64,000 bases of DNA. Origin: JAOAGA01 sp964540515 (GTDB taxonomy: Bacteria; CALINM01). Every line of letters begins with the position of its first letter. Within the stretch, counting starts at the first letter, position 1. A model generated the notes under the pieces. That model did no database searches. It was not told where the DNA came from and saw only the letters and a program-made list of their open reading frames with translations. Made by a program: the position numbers and the translations under genes. The DNA lies in the NCBI GenBank assembly GCA_964540515.1, contig CAZIMS010000004.1, positions 62,001-126,000 of the forward strand, given 5' to 3'. Positions 25,842 to 33,170 of this stretch are shown piece after piece.

Positions 25842-26799
25842 AACTTAAGTCTCCATCAAAATCACTAATTTTTAACTCTCCGTAATAAAAAATCTTTTCA
25901 TCTTCGTTAGGGGTATCTCCAAGCTTGCTTCTTATACCAATAAAGTAATTTGCTCTTTCTTTAACGTAAATATAGAAGCTACCTTCTTTGTCAGTGGGAT
26001 TTGATACATAAGCTGGTTTTCCTAAAAGCTCTCTATTATCATATAAGCCTACATAATATCTCTCTAAGGGCATACCATTCTTGCTTATCACCTTTCCTTT
26101 TATCTCAAAAAGATTTTTGTTTTTAGAAAGTTCTCTTTTTTCTGGGATCATAAAAAGATTCGCTCTAATTTTTAAGCCTTTTTTATTGATTATTATAGGA
26201 AATTTTGGGAAAAAACCTACAAAATCACCTGATGAGGGAGGACCAAAGGTGGGGGTTTGTCTTTTCCTAAAAATTAGATAATAACTTCCTTCACTAATAT
26301 CTAATGAGAAGTAACCCTTTTCATCTGTTATAGCATATAAGTAAGGTGGACCTTTAAGTTCTGAGGAAAGATCTAAATATAAATAAACGCCTACATCCTC
26401 TAAGGGTTTCCCATCGTAATGGACTATTCCTTCAATTTTTTTTTCTTTAATCTCCTTTAAGTAGCCTTTGTCATATCTTACAAGTATCACATTAATTGTC
26501 TGGGGTTCCCTCACAGATAAGGGGTTTAGACCATAATAACCAAATAAAAAACCATCTTTTAACTCTTTCTCTGCAACAATAAAATATCTTCCTTCCTGTA
26601 GATCAAATCTCGCTTTGCCTTCTTTATCAGTTTTTGAATAGGAGAAAAACTTATCCTTTGACAGATTATCTTGAGATTTATATACAAAAACCTCAACATT
26701 CTCAATAGGTAGCTGGTTTAAGGATGTTTTAATTATAATATCAATAGAATAGGCCCTTTGAGACAAAAAAAGGACAATAAAAAAGATTAAAAATCTCAT
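25822..26799 (-). CDS. Secreted protein of three transthyretin-like repeats, paralogue 4 (first gene of the module)
   Basis: 325 aa with a signal peptide (1-18, ending AYS). Three repeats: residues 20-100 (SKTDKEGKARFDLQEGRYF), 110-205 (LKGPPYLYAITDEKGYF, EGSYYLIFRKR, FGPPSSGDFVGFFPKFP) and 220-320 (KGKVISKNGMPLERYYVGLY, SNPTDKEGSFYI). This is the promoter-proximal gene of the run. There is little room for a promoter between its ATG and the terminator at 26827-26851 and no good one is visible, so read-through from the FG-GAP gene may supply transcription. Confidence 0.7.
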   Translation of the reverse strand: MRFLIFFIVLFLSQRAYSIDIIIKTSLNQLPIENVEVFVYKSQDNLSKDKFFSYSKTDKEGKARFDLQEGRYFIVAEKELKDGFLFGYYGLNPLSVREPQTINVILVRYDKGYLKEIKEKKIEGIVHYDGKPLEDVGVYLYLDLSSELKGPPYLYAITDEKGYFSLDISEGSYYLIFRKRQTPTFGPPSSGDFVGFFPKFPIIINKKGLKIRANLFMIPEKRELSKNKNLFEIKGKVISKNGMPLERYYVGLYDNRELLGKPAYVSNPTDKEGSFYIYVKERANYFIGIRSKLGDTPNEDEKIFYYGELKISDFDGDLSYEIILD

Positions 26800-26826
26800 A
26801 TATTGTGATTATCAAAAAGTGAGCCG

Positions 26827-26851
26827 AAAAAAAGGGGGCAATGCCCCCTTT
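26827..26851 (-). terminator. Intrinsic terminator behind the FG-GAP/UnbV gene
   Basis: A perfect 9-bp stem (AAAGGGGGC at 26831-26839 with GCCCCCTTT at 26843-26851) and a 3-nt loop lie 5 nt past the stop codon. On the minus strand the stem is followed by a run of Ts (complement of 26833-26827). This is the strongest hairpin in the first half of the window. Partial read-through would feed the secreted-protein module that begins at 26799. Confidence 0.88.
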
Positions 26852-26856
26852 ATAGA

Positions 26857-28314
26857 TTACTCATTTATTGTAATTATCTGACCTAATGAAACGGCTTTTC
26901 TTTCTACAGACTTACCAGAGGGGAATAATACTTTAACATCATATTTTCCAGCCTTTGCAAAACCAAAATGCTGAACCTTTGATGGCTGTGCACAGAAACC
27001 AGAAGATGTAACGACCTCTCTAAATCCGACAAGCTTACCTTTCTCGTCATAGACATAAACTTTTGCACCAATAGCATCTTTATTGCTTTTTGTACCTACA
27101 AGTTTAACTTCTAACCAGTTTGGATTTTTTGATTTATTAATGAAAAACTTGTTTGCAGCACCCCAGTTAACTACATATAAATCGAGCTGACCATCATTAT
27201 TGAAATCAGCCAGGACAGTACCTTTTGTCCTAACGGTCTCGCATTTTAGAGCAGGCATTGTATCTATTATGTTTTTAAACTTGCCACCACCTGTATTAAG
27301 ATACAACTGGTTAGCAAGCTTGCAGTCACCTTCGTAAAGGTCTAAAAGACCATCGTTGTTAATATCACCAAAAGTAGGTCCTTTACCCCAATGGTCTTTC
27401 GGTGCACCTGTAATATTTTTTGTAGCAAGCTTGAAGTTGCCTTTACCATCGTTAATGTAAAGATTATTGTCGCCAATATAGTTTGAAACATAAAGATCTA
27501 AGTCGCCATCGTTATCTATATCAGCAAAACTTGCACCTAAAGACCAATTTTCATCAGCAACACCTAATTTCTCTGCCATCTCAACAAAAGTGCCATCACC
27601 TTTATTGATATAGAGCTTATTAGGCTCACCTGCAGGATATCTTCCATTTGCCACATATATATCAGGCAATCCATCACCGTTTACATCTGCAAAGGTTGCA
27701 CTCCAGCTCCAACTCTTATCTCCGACACCAGCCTTATCTGTCACATCTGTGAAGGTTAGATCACCATTATTTTTATAAAGTATATTTTTTGCACCTACAC
27801 CATAGTTTGCAAGATAAATGTCAAGATATCCATCCTTATCATAATCTGCCATAGCTGCACCATAAGTAAAAGCTGCCTTTCCGTCTACTATACCAGCTAC
27901 ACCAGCCTTGTCTGTTATATCAACAAACTTACCATTCTCATTTCTAAAAAGCCTATTTGTCTCAATTTCATAGACACCGCCTTTGGGTACATATAAATCA
28001 ACCCAACCATCATTATCAATATCACCCCAGACAGAACCTAAACAATAACCAACATCCTCAAGGCCCGCTGACTTTGTGACATCAGCAAATGTCCCGTTAC
28101 CATTATTTTTATACAATCTGATACCGCCACCCTTATTAGAGATCAAGATATCAAGGAGACCATCATTATTGTAATCTGCTACTGCTACGCCTTTGCCGTT
28201 TCCTTTAAAGGCAACCCCTGCTTTCTCAGAATAGTCTTCGAATTTTACATTCTTAGCCATTGCAAGAGCAGGTAAGATTAAAACAACTAAAAAAACAAAG
28301 AATTTAGATTTCAT
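26857..28314 (-). CDS. Secreted FG-GAP/VCBS repeat protein with ASPIC/UnbV C-terminus
   Basis: 485 aa with a signal peptide (1-20, ending AMA). Seven repeats carry calcium-type loops of the pattern D-x-[DN]-x-DG-x-x-D: ADYNNDGLLD, GDIDNDGWVD, ADYDKDGYLD, ADVNGDGLPD, ADIDNDGDLD, GDINNDGLLD and ADFNNDGQLD, as expected for a seven-bladed integrin-like propeller. The last about 90 residues (NPNWLEVKLVG, GAKVYVYDEKGK, QHFGFAKAGKYDVKV) are the ASPIC/UnbV domain of CRTAC1-type proteins. It has its own promoter and terminator, suggesting high expression. Function unknown; adhesion or binding is inference from the fold. Confidence 0.85.
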   Translation of the reverse strand: MKSKFFVFLVVLILPALAMAKNVKFEDYSEKAGVAFKGNGKGVAVADYNNDGLLDILISNKGGGIRLYKNNGNGTFADVTKSAGLEDVGYCLGSVWGDIDNDGWVDLYVPKGGVYEIETNRLFRNENGKFVDITDKAGVAGIVDGKAAFTYGAAMADYDKDGYLDIYLANYGVGAKNILYKNNGDLTFTDVTDKAGVGDKSWSWSATFADVNGDGLPDIYVANGRYPAGEPNKLYINKGDGTFVEMAEKLGVADENWSLGASFADIDNDGDLDLYVSNYIGDNNLYINDGKGNFKLATKNITGAPKDHWGKGPTFGDINNDGLLDLYEGDCKLANQLYLNTGGGKFKNIIDTMPALKCETVRTKGTVLADFNNDGQLDLYVVNWGAANKFFINKSKNPNWLEVKLVGTKSNKDAIGAKVYVYDEKGKLVGFREVVTSSGFCAQPSKVQHFGFAKAGKYDVKVLFPSGKSVERKAVSLGQIITINE

Positions 28315-28344
28315 ATGCTAACTCCTTTTATTAGAGTTTTTTAA

Positions 28345-28373
28345 ATTATACACTCAAAAAAAAAGTATTTCAA
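28345..28373 (-). promoter_or_regulatory. Sigma-70 promoter of the FG-GAP/UnbV gene
   Basis: On the minus strand TTGAAA (28373-28368) and a perfect TATAAT (28350-28345) are separated by 17 bp. The start would be near 28338, giving a short leader of about 24 nt that contains the ribosome site AAAAGGAG before the ATG at 28314. The A-tract between 28355 and 28364 lies inside the spacer. The rest of the 168-bp gap 28315-28482 shows no terminator for the gene upstream. Confidence 0.75.
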
Positions 28374-28482
28374 GATAATTATTGCAAAAACTATGCCTCC
28401 TATGAAAAACTACTTACTTATCTGTTTTCTATCTAACTTAAACCGCCATTTTACAAAAATTTAATTCTAAAACTCCGCTATA

Positions 28483-29442
28483 TCACAAAAAAATAAAACC
28501 AGCTAACAAAGAAAATAAAAAGGATAGGGAGATAAAGGTAATAAAAACTCTCCCTTTAAACATCTTATATAATACTATAATTGAGGGAATGCTAATTGTA
28601 GGTCCTGCAAACATTAGGGTAATGATTATAGCATCATTAGCACCTAGGGACTGCAATCCCTTTGCTATAGGTACAAAGGCTATCTGGTTAAGAGGTATTA
28701 GTCCACCCAAGAAGGCTGTAATAAATATTGAGGAAAACCCATGGTAGGATAGGGTTTTTCTTAATATTTCACCACTAATTAATAGATGTATTAGAGCTTC
28801 TATTACCAATGCTAAGAGGGTCAGCCCACCAATAAATTTTCCCATATCAATAAATCTATCAATAAAAAATCTAAACTTACTTTCTCTCGGAACTACATTC
28901 ATTGTTTTAATAGATATATCATTAGCACAGGCTATCTGATAGGACGGCAATAGTTCTCCTTTATCGTCATAAAGAGGCTTTATTCTAATAGCATCGTCAC
29001 TATAAAAATTTATCTTTTGTAAAAGTAGAAAAATAAAACCAATAGAAACCCCAAAAATTGTAGCAAAAATTAGCTTAATTAATGCATATTTGGATCCAAG
29101 AACACCATAAGTTAAAACTAAAGCCTCTGGTCCCATAGCAGGAGAGGTAAAAAGCAGTGCCGTTATGGCAGGCAAAGGTACGCCTGCTGCGGTTAAAGAG
29201 ATTGCAATTGGCAGTATGCCACAAGAACAAAGGGGAGATACAAGGCCTGCGAAGGTGGCAAAGATTATTCCAGTCTTAATTTTTCTCTGCATAATAAACC
29301 TAATCTTTAGGTCAATCTGGAAGGTTTTGATAAGAGCAGCCACAAGTATGCTCATCAAAACAAAAAACCACATCTTATAAATTTCTTGAGAGATTATATA
29401 AAAAAACCTTGATATATAATAACTTGTTATTAGTTCCTGCAT
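28483..29442 (-). CDS. ArsP/SO_0444-type permease (DUF318 family)
   Basis: 319 aa with about eight transmembrane helices in two halves. The first half has PLCSCGILPIAISLTAAGVP and TSPAMGPEALVLTYG, the second GLIPLNQIAFVPIAKGLQSLGA and FAGPTISIPSII: the signatures of the permease family that includes ArsP and the SO_0444 Cu/Zn efflux proteins. The Cys-x-Cys pair in the first half is a candidate metal or metalloid site. A soluble loop of about 60 residues joins the halves. It follows the FmdE-like gene by 5 nt, so it belongs to the zinc-ribbon/AAA/FmdE operon. The exported substrate is not determined by sequence. Confidence 0.82.
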   Translation of the reverse strand: MQELITSYYISRFFYIISQEIYKMWFFVLMSILVAALIKTFQIDLKIRFIMQRKIKTGIIFATFAGLVSPLCSCGILPIAISLTAAGVPLPAITALLFTSPAMGPEALVLTYGVLGSKYALIKLIFATIFGVSIGFIFLLLQKINFYSDDAIRIKPLYDDKGELLPSYQIACANDISIKTMNVVPRESKFRFFIDRFIDMGKFIGGLTLLALVIEALIHLLISGEILRKTLSYHGFSSIFITAFLGGLIPLNQIAFVPIAKGLQSLGANDAIIITLMFAGPTISIPSIIVLYKMFKGRVFITFISLSFLFSLLAGFIFL

Positions 29443-29447
29443 AGGGA

Positions 29448-29891
29448 TTAAAGATTTATTTCTTTGACAAGAAATATCTCATCTAAGCTTGCCTTTTGAG
29501 TAAATGAAATAAACTTTTTGAAGTAATTTTTAATCTTTCTCTTACTTTTTTCTATCTTTTTTATTTGAGCATATTCTTCCATAAAATCTAAAAGAGTTTT
29601 ATTAAAAGTAATCATAACGGACCTATTCTTTTCATTATCAAAGAACTCAAAGCAAAAAATGTTCTCATCCTGTAAAAACAAGTTGCCATTTGCGTAGGTG
29701 GCAGGAAAACCTATCTGTACCCCATCTATGGCACAACTTTTAAAATAGAGCTTTGCAGAAACCTTGTGATAATCTTTTCTTTTTACTTTTAGCAACTTTT
29801 TTGCCAACAGCGCAGCTCTATATCCTAAGGTAGACATAGGACAGCTATGACCATGAAACCAATAAACTAACTCAAAACCCTTTTTATTCAT
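29448..29891 (-). CDS. FmdE-like metal-binding protein
   Basis: 147 aa from ATG 29891, which shares its A with the TGA stop of the AAA gene (TGATG, a coupling arrangement); the longer frame starts with TTG at 29915 and lacks a better ribosome site. The N-terminus FHGHSCPMSTLGYRAALLAKK and the later CAIDGVQ match the FmdE family, whose HGHxCP and downstream Cys bind a metal. The second FmdE cysteine motif (GCTFG in many members) is not present in that form. FmdE was named from an operon for formylmethanofuran dehydrogenase, but most bacterial copies have no proven role. Here it sits between a degenerate AAA protein and a permease. Confidence 0.75.
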   Translation of the reverse strand: MNKKGFELVYWFHGHSCPMSTLGYRAALLAKKLLKVKRKDYHKVSAKLYFKSCAIDGVQIGFPATYANGNLFLQDENIFCFEFFDNEKNRSVMITFNKTLLDFMEEYAQIKKIEKSKRKIKNYFKKFISFTQKASLDEIFLVKEINL

Positions 29892-30772
29892 CAGAAGGTA
29901 TAGTGGTGAGGACAATCTTTATTGTAAATATCATTATATCCCGTAATCATATCTTCTGAAAGCCAAGGCTCTATGTCTTTAAAAGCCTTTTCAAAAGACT
30001 CCATATCAACAGACTTTTTTCCATCCATTATCGAAAAAAGAACTGCTTTTTTGTATAGACTCTCTATATCCCAGCCTACATATCCTCTTGTCTTTTGGGC
30101 TAATATTTTTAAATCCACATCCCTACCCAAATTCTTTACCTTTCTTAAGTATATCTTCAACATATCTAATCTATCTTCATATTCAGGGGGTCGAAGAAAT
30201 ATTTTTCTATTAAATCTCTTCTTTTCCTTTATTATAGATTGATCAACCACATCTACCCTATAACAACCACCAACCAATCGAACCTCTTCATACTCCTGTA
30301 CCCTATCTATCTCTTTAATAAAAAAAGTCCTGAACTCATCATCAGCAAAGGTAGGAGGTTTACCTCTAAAATTACCTTTCTTCCATTCATAACTGCAGTT
30401 TGGCCTTGGACAGATCCAGTCGCAATCGGATATGTAAAGCACACATGGTTTTTCTTCTATAGCCGTATCTATAGCTTCTTTAAGTGCCGTACTCTTGCCA
30501 AGTATCTCCTGACCTGATATGTAAACAAAGGAAACATTTGCCCTTTTAGCAGCTGCCTCAGCTAACATAGTCATACCTACCCCTAAGGGTCCCCAAAGCA
30601 ACACACCTTTTGGTTTCTCAAGACCATTTTCTATTATCTCTTTACTTTTTAAAATTGGAAAAACAATGAGCTCGTCAACCTTTTTTTTTGCATCCCAGAG
30701 CCCACCAATATCATCAAAATCTGTTTGAGGATTTCTAACCTCATAGTATATCTTTTCTAAAGTTTTGTGCAT
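29891..30772 (-). CDS. Catalytically degenerate AAA-family (p97/FtsH-like) protein
   Basis: 293 aa, a single AAA module: N-terminal DFDDIGGLWDAKKKVDE, P-loop, second region and lid, ending CPHHYTF. The Walker A is GPLGVGMT (61-68), with Met67 in place of the essential Lys. Walker B reads VLYISDC, with Cys117 in place of the catalytic Glu. Sensor 1 reads GGCYR instead of AATNR. The Arg-finger region KKRFNRK (R186, R189) is kept. A cysteine-rich insert CDWICPRPNC (117-126) follows Walker B, and C287 is near the end. It probably no longer hydrolyses ATP and may act as a scaffold or metal-responsive partner of the FmdE-like protein, with which its stop codon overlaps. Confidence 0.85.
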   Translation of the reverse strand: MHKTLEKIYYEVRNPQTDFDDIGGLWDAKKKVDELIVFPILKSKEIIENGLEKPKGVLLWGPLGVGMTMLAEAAAKRANVSFVYISGQEILGKSTALKEAIDTAIEEKPCVLYISDCDWICPRPNCSYEWKKGNFRGKPPTFADDEFRTFFIKEIDRVQEYEEVRLVGGCYRVDVVDQSIIKEKKRFNRKIFLRPPEYEDRLDMLKIYLRKVKNLGRDVDLKILAQKTRGYVGWDIESLYKKAVLFSIMDGKKSVDMESFEKAFKDIEPWLSEDMITGYNDIYNKDCPHHYTF

Positions 30773-30807
30773 TAAATACTAATCCTTTCTATTGTTTATT
30801 TAAAGCT

Positions 30808-32310
30808 CTATAAAATAGACTCTACCTCTATATGACTTACACCCTCAGGGATCTTGTCAAAAACTACCATAAAAGGTATTGCCTTACCAGGCGGTACATC
30901 AACATTCATCATTGATTTACCCATCTTGTTATTCAACCCCTTTTCTATCTCGGGGTAAGTCAACTCTCTTATCTCATCTTTAGTAAAAATATTGCTTGCG
31001 AAGGCAACTTTTTCAGCTAATTTTTTATTGTCTTTACTTAATAGTAGACACTTAACTTTCAAAAAGCTTTTAGGAACTCTATAGCCATTTGTAATCTTTC
31101 CTTTGACTACAAAAACATTACCAAGAGTCTTACTTTCAACTATCTCAACCTTAACCTCGCTCAAACCAAAGGAGCCCTCTTTTTCTAATGTTTTCATCTT
31201 CTGCCACCATACGAAACCAATGCCAGTGCCAGAAAAAAGGATTACAATCAATAGAGATACAACTATTGTAAGAATATTAGATTTAGGTTTTACCTCTTCG
31301 TATTCTAATGGTGGTACCTGAGCAGTGGGTTCTGTATCTTTTTTAACATACTCATCCTGAGGAAAAGAATATGTTTTTTCTTCCTCTTCTAAAAACGAAA
31401 AGTTTAACTCGTTTTTTTCCTGAGCCATCTTATCACTCTTGACATCTTCCGCAAGGTCAATTTTTTCCCTTGATGGTTCTTCCATGGCAAAAGTAAAATC
31501 GAGATCTTTCGTCTCTTCAAGAGGCTCTTTGGGTGGCTCCTCTTTAAACTGAAAGGATTCAAAAACACTTTCGTCTTTTTTAGGCTCTTCTAAATTAAAA
31601 TCTCCCAAAAATTTTTCTTCCTCTTCTGGCTTCTTTTCTTTCTTTTCCTCATCAAAACTAAGGTTATCAAAAGAAAAAGTCTCTTCTTCTTTTTCAGGTT
31701 CCTTTGCTACCTCCTCTTCCTTCTTCTCTTCAAAGGAAAAGTCAAAATCAAAAGAGCCTTTAGATGGACTTTCTTCCTTTATATAATCTTCGATTGAAAC
31801 TTCTTTTTTATCTTCTTCATCTGGCTTCTTCTCTTCTGAGGCGAGCTTATCAAAATCAAAGCTAAGCTCAAAATCTTCTGTCTTTTCTTCCTTCGGTTCT
31901 TCTTTTATTTCTTCCTTCTCTTCCTTAAACTCCTCAAAATCAAATTTAAAATCTCCTATAGTCTCTGATTCTTTTTGCTGAGGCTCTTCTTGTTTAATTG
32001 CTATATCAATATTAAACTGATCCCAAGAAAACTCCTCCTTTTGGTCTTCTTTGATTTCTTTCTTTTCTTCTTTATTTTCTGAGAATGTAAACTCTGAAGA
32101 AGGTAAATCAAAAGATATTTCTTCTTTTGGTTTTGTCTCCTTAACTTCTAAAGTCTCTTGGAATAAAGATATAGGTTGCTTCTCAGCTTGAGGGGGGAAT
32201 ACAGTAAAGATATTAGAACATTTTCTACATTTAACCTTAACCCCTCTATCGGTAACTTTAGAATCGTCAATTTTAAACTTACTTTGACATTTGTCGCATT
32301 CAATAATCAT
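30808..32310 (-). CDS. MJ0042-type zinc-ribbon membrane protein with acidic linker
   Basis: 500 aa. The N-terminus CDKCQSKFKIDDSKV ... VKCRKCSNIF is the MJ0042 zinc ribbon (CxxC ... CxxC, C5, C8, C28, C31 approximately). Residues 55-340 are low complexity, rich in Glu, Lys, Phe and Ser (repeated EEKKE and FDFDFSFEE blocks), and probably disordered. A transmembrane helix follows (about 352-372, ILTIVVSLLIVILFSGTG). The C-terminal about 120 residues look like the DUF3426 extracytoplasmic domain (FVVKGKITNGYRVPKSF). The ribbon would be cytosolic. Lies 35 nt before the AAA gene; role unknown. Confidence 0.8.
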   Translation of the reverse strand: MIIECDKCQSKFKIDDSKVTDRGVKVKCRKCSNIFTVFPPQAEKQPISLFQETLEVKETKPKEEISFDLPSSEFTFSENKEEKKEIKEDQKEEFSWDQFNIDIAIKQEEPQQKESETIGDFKFDFEEFKEEKEEIKEEPKEEKTEDFELSFDFDKLASEEKKPDEEDKKEVSIEDYIKEESPSKGSFDFDFSFEEKKEEEVAKEPEKEEETFSFDNLSFDEEKKEKKPEEEEKFLGDFNLEEPKKDESVFESFQFKEEPPKEPLEETKDLDFTFAMEEPSREKIDLAEDVKSDKMAQEKNELNFSFLEEEEKTYSFPQDEYVKKDTEPTAQVPPLEYEEVKPKSNILTIVVSLLIVILFSGTGIGFVWWQKMKTLEKEGSFGLSEVKVEIVESKTLGNVFVVKGKITNGYRVPKSFLKVKCLLLSKDNKKLAEKVAFASNIFTKDEIRELTYPEIEKGLNNKMGKSMMNVDVPPGKAIPFMVVFDKIPEGVSHIEVESIL

Positions 32311-32376
32311 TTTTCACCTCATTTGAAGATGAATTTATACTTTACAAAAAATTACTGAGGTTTAAATACTAACTAA

Positions 32377-33117
32377 TTAAAAAGATACTCCTGCCTTAAG
32401 TGAGTAAACTGGAGTTACGTTATTATACTCCACTTCACCTGTAAGAGTTAGTAATAACACATTTAATCTAGCCCCTAAATAAGCCTTTGGTTTAGTAATA
32501 GTCTCTTCTTTTAATCCCAAGATATTAGCTGCATTACCTTTAGGAGTGCTTTTAAAATAATTCATGCCTACACCTGCGTAGGGGGTAATCTTAACACCAA
32601 CGCCAAAACCTTTACTAATTGATGCTTCTGCTCCATAGGTCTTAAAATCAAGCTCTTCTACACCAGAAAGCTGGGTATAGGTACCTCTTACTGCTACTGC
32701 TGGAAAAACAGCTCCACCTTGAATAATTGCATATTTAATCTCGCCACCAAAAAACTTTACATTTGAACCTGGTATCTGAGAATAGACTGCACCTATGTCG
32801 ATACCAAAGGGTAAACCTTTAATGGCGTGAATTTTTGGCACAAAAAGATAAGAAGGCACATCCAGATCTTTTACAGCGTTCTTCCAGTATTTATCATCAA
32901 TTTTTATTGCAGAAAGCTCCACACCAAGATCAAATCCTGTTAAACCATAGGGCTCAGCAGGAGATACAGGTTTATAAGATAAAGCAACTCCTAACTCTTC
33001 ACTAAACTTTTTAAATAACCCTTGGGTCATTCCTGCGCTAAACTTGATATCATCAATGGCAAAACTGTTACTCACAAGCACACCTAATAACAACAGCGAT
33101 AAAGCAAACTTTCTCAT
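32377..33117 (-). CDS. Secreted, probably outer-membrane beta-barrel protein of unknown function
   Basis: 246 aa with a signal peptide (1-20, ending SFA). The mature part alternates polar and non-polar residues and is rich in Gly and Tyr (GFGVGVKITPYAGVGMNYF), ending in a Phe (KAGVSF), as outer-membrane barrels do. No named family was recognised; DUF6588-like barrels look similar. It is monocistronic: its own TTGATT-17-TATAAT promoter lies upstream, and the zinc-ribbon gene starts 66 nt beyond its stop. Confidence 0.6.
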   Translation of the reverse strand: MRKFALSLLLLGVLVSNSFAIDDIKFSAGMTQGLFKKFSEELGVALSYKPVSPAEPYGLTGFDLGVELSAIKIDDKYWKNAVKDLDVPSYLFVPKIHAIKGLPFGIDIGAVYSQIPGSNVKFFGGEIKYAIIQGGAVFPAVAVRGTYTQLSGVEELDFKTYGAEASISKGFGVGVKITPYAGVGMNYFKSTPKGNAANILGLKEETITKPKAYLGARLNVLLLTLTGEVEYNNVTPVYSLKAGVSF

Positions 33118-33141
33118 AAATCCTCCTTAGGGTTTTCTTAA

Positions 33142-33170
33142 ATTATATTAAATAAAAAACAATTAATCAA
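33142..33170 (-). promoter_or_regulatory. Sigma-70 promoter of the barrel protein at 32377-33117
   Basis: TTGATT (33170-33165) and a perfect TATAAT (33147-33142) on the minus strand are 17 bp apart. The -35 box overlaps the last codon and stop of the upstream nucleotidyltransferase gene. The start would be near 33135, with the strong ribosome site AAGGAGG before the ATG at 33117. Confidence 0.7.

Noticed and set aside
13607..28314. Possible extracellular cytochrome cluster
   Set aside because: I looked for CXXCH haem-binding motifs in every protein of the region and found none, so it is not a multihaem cytochrome locus.
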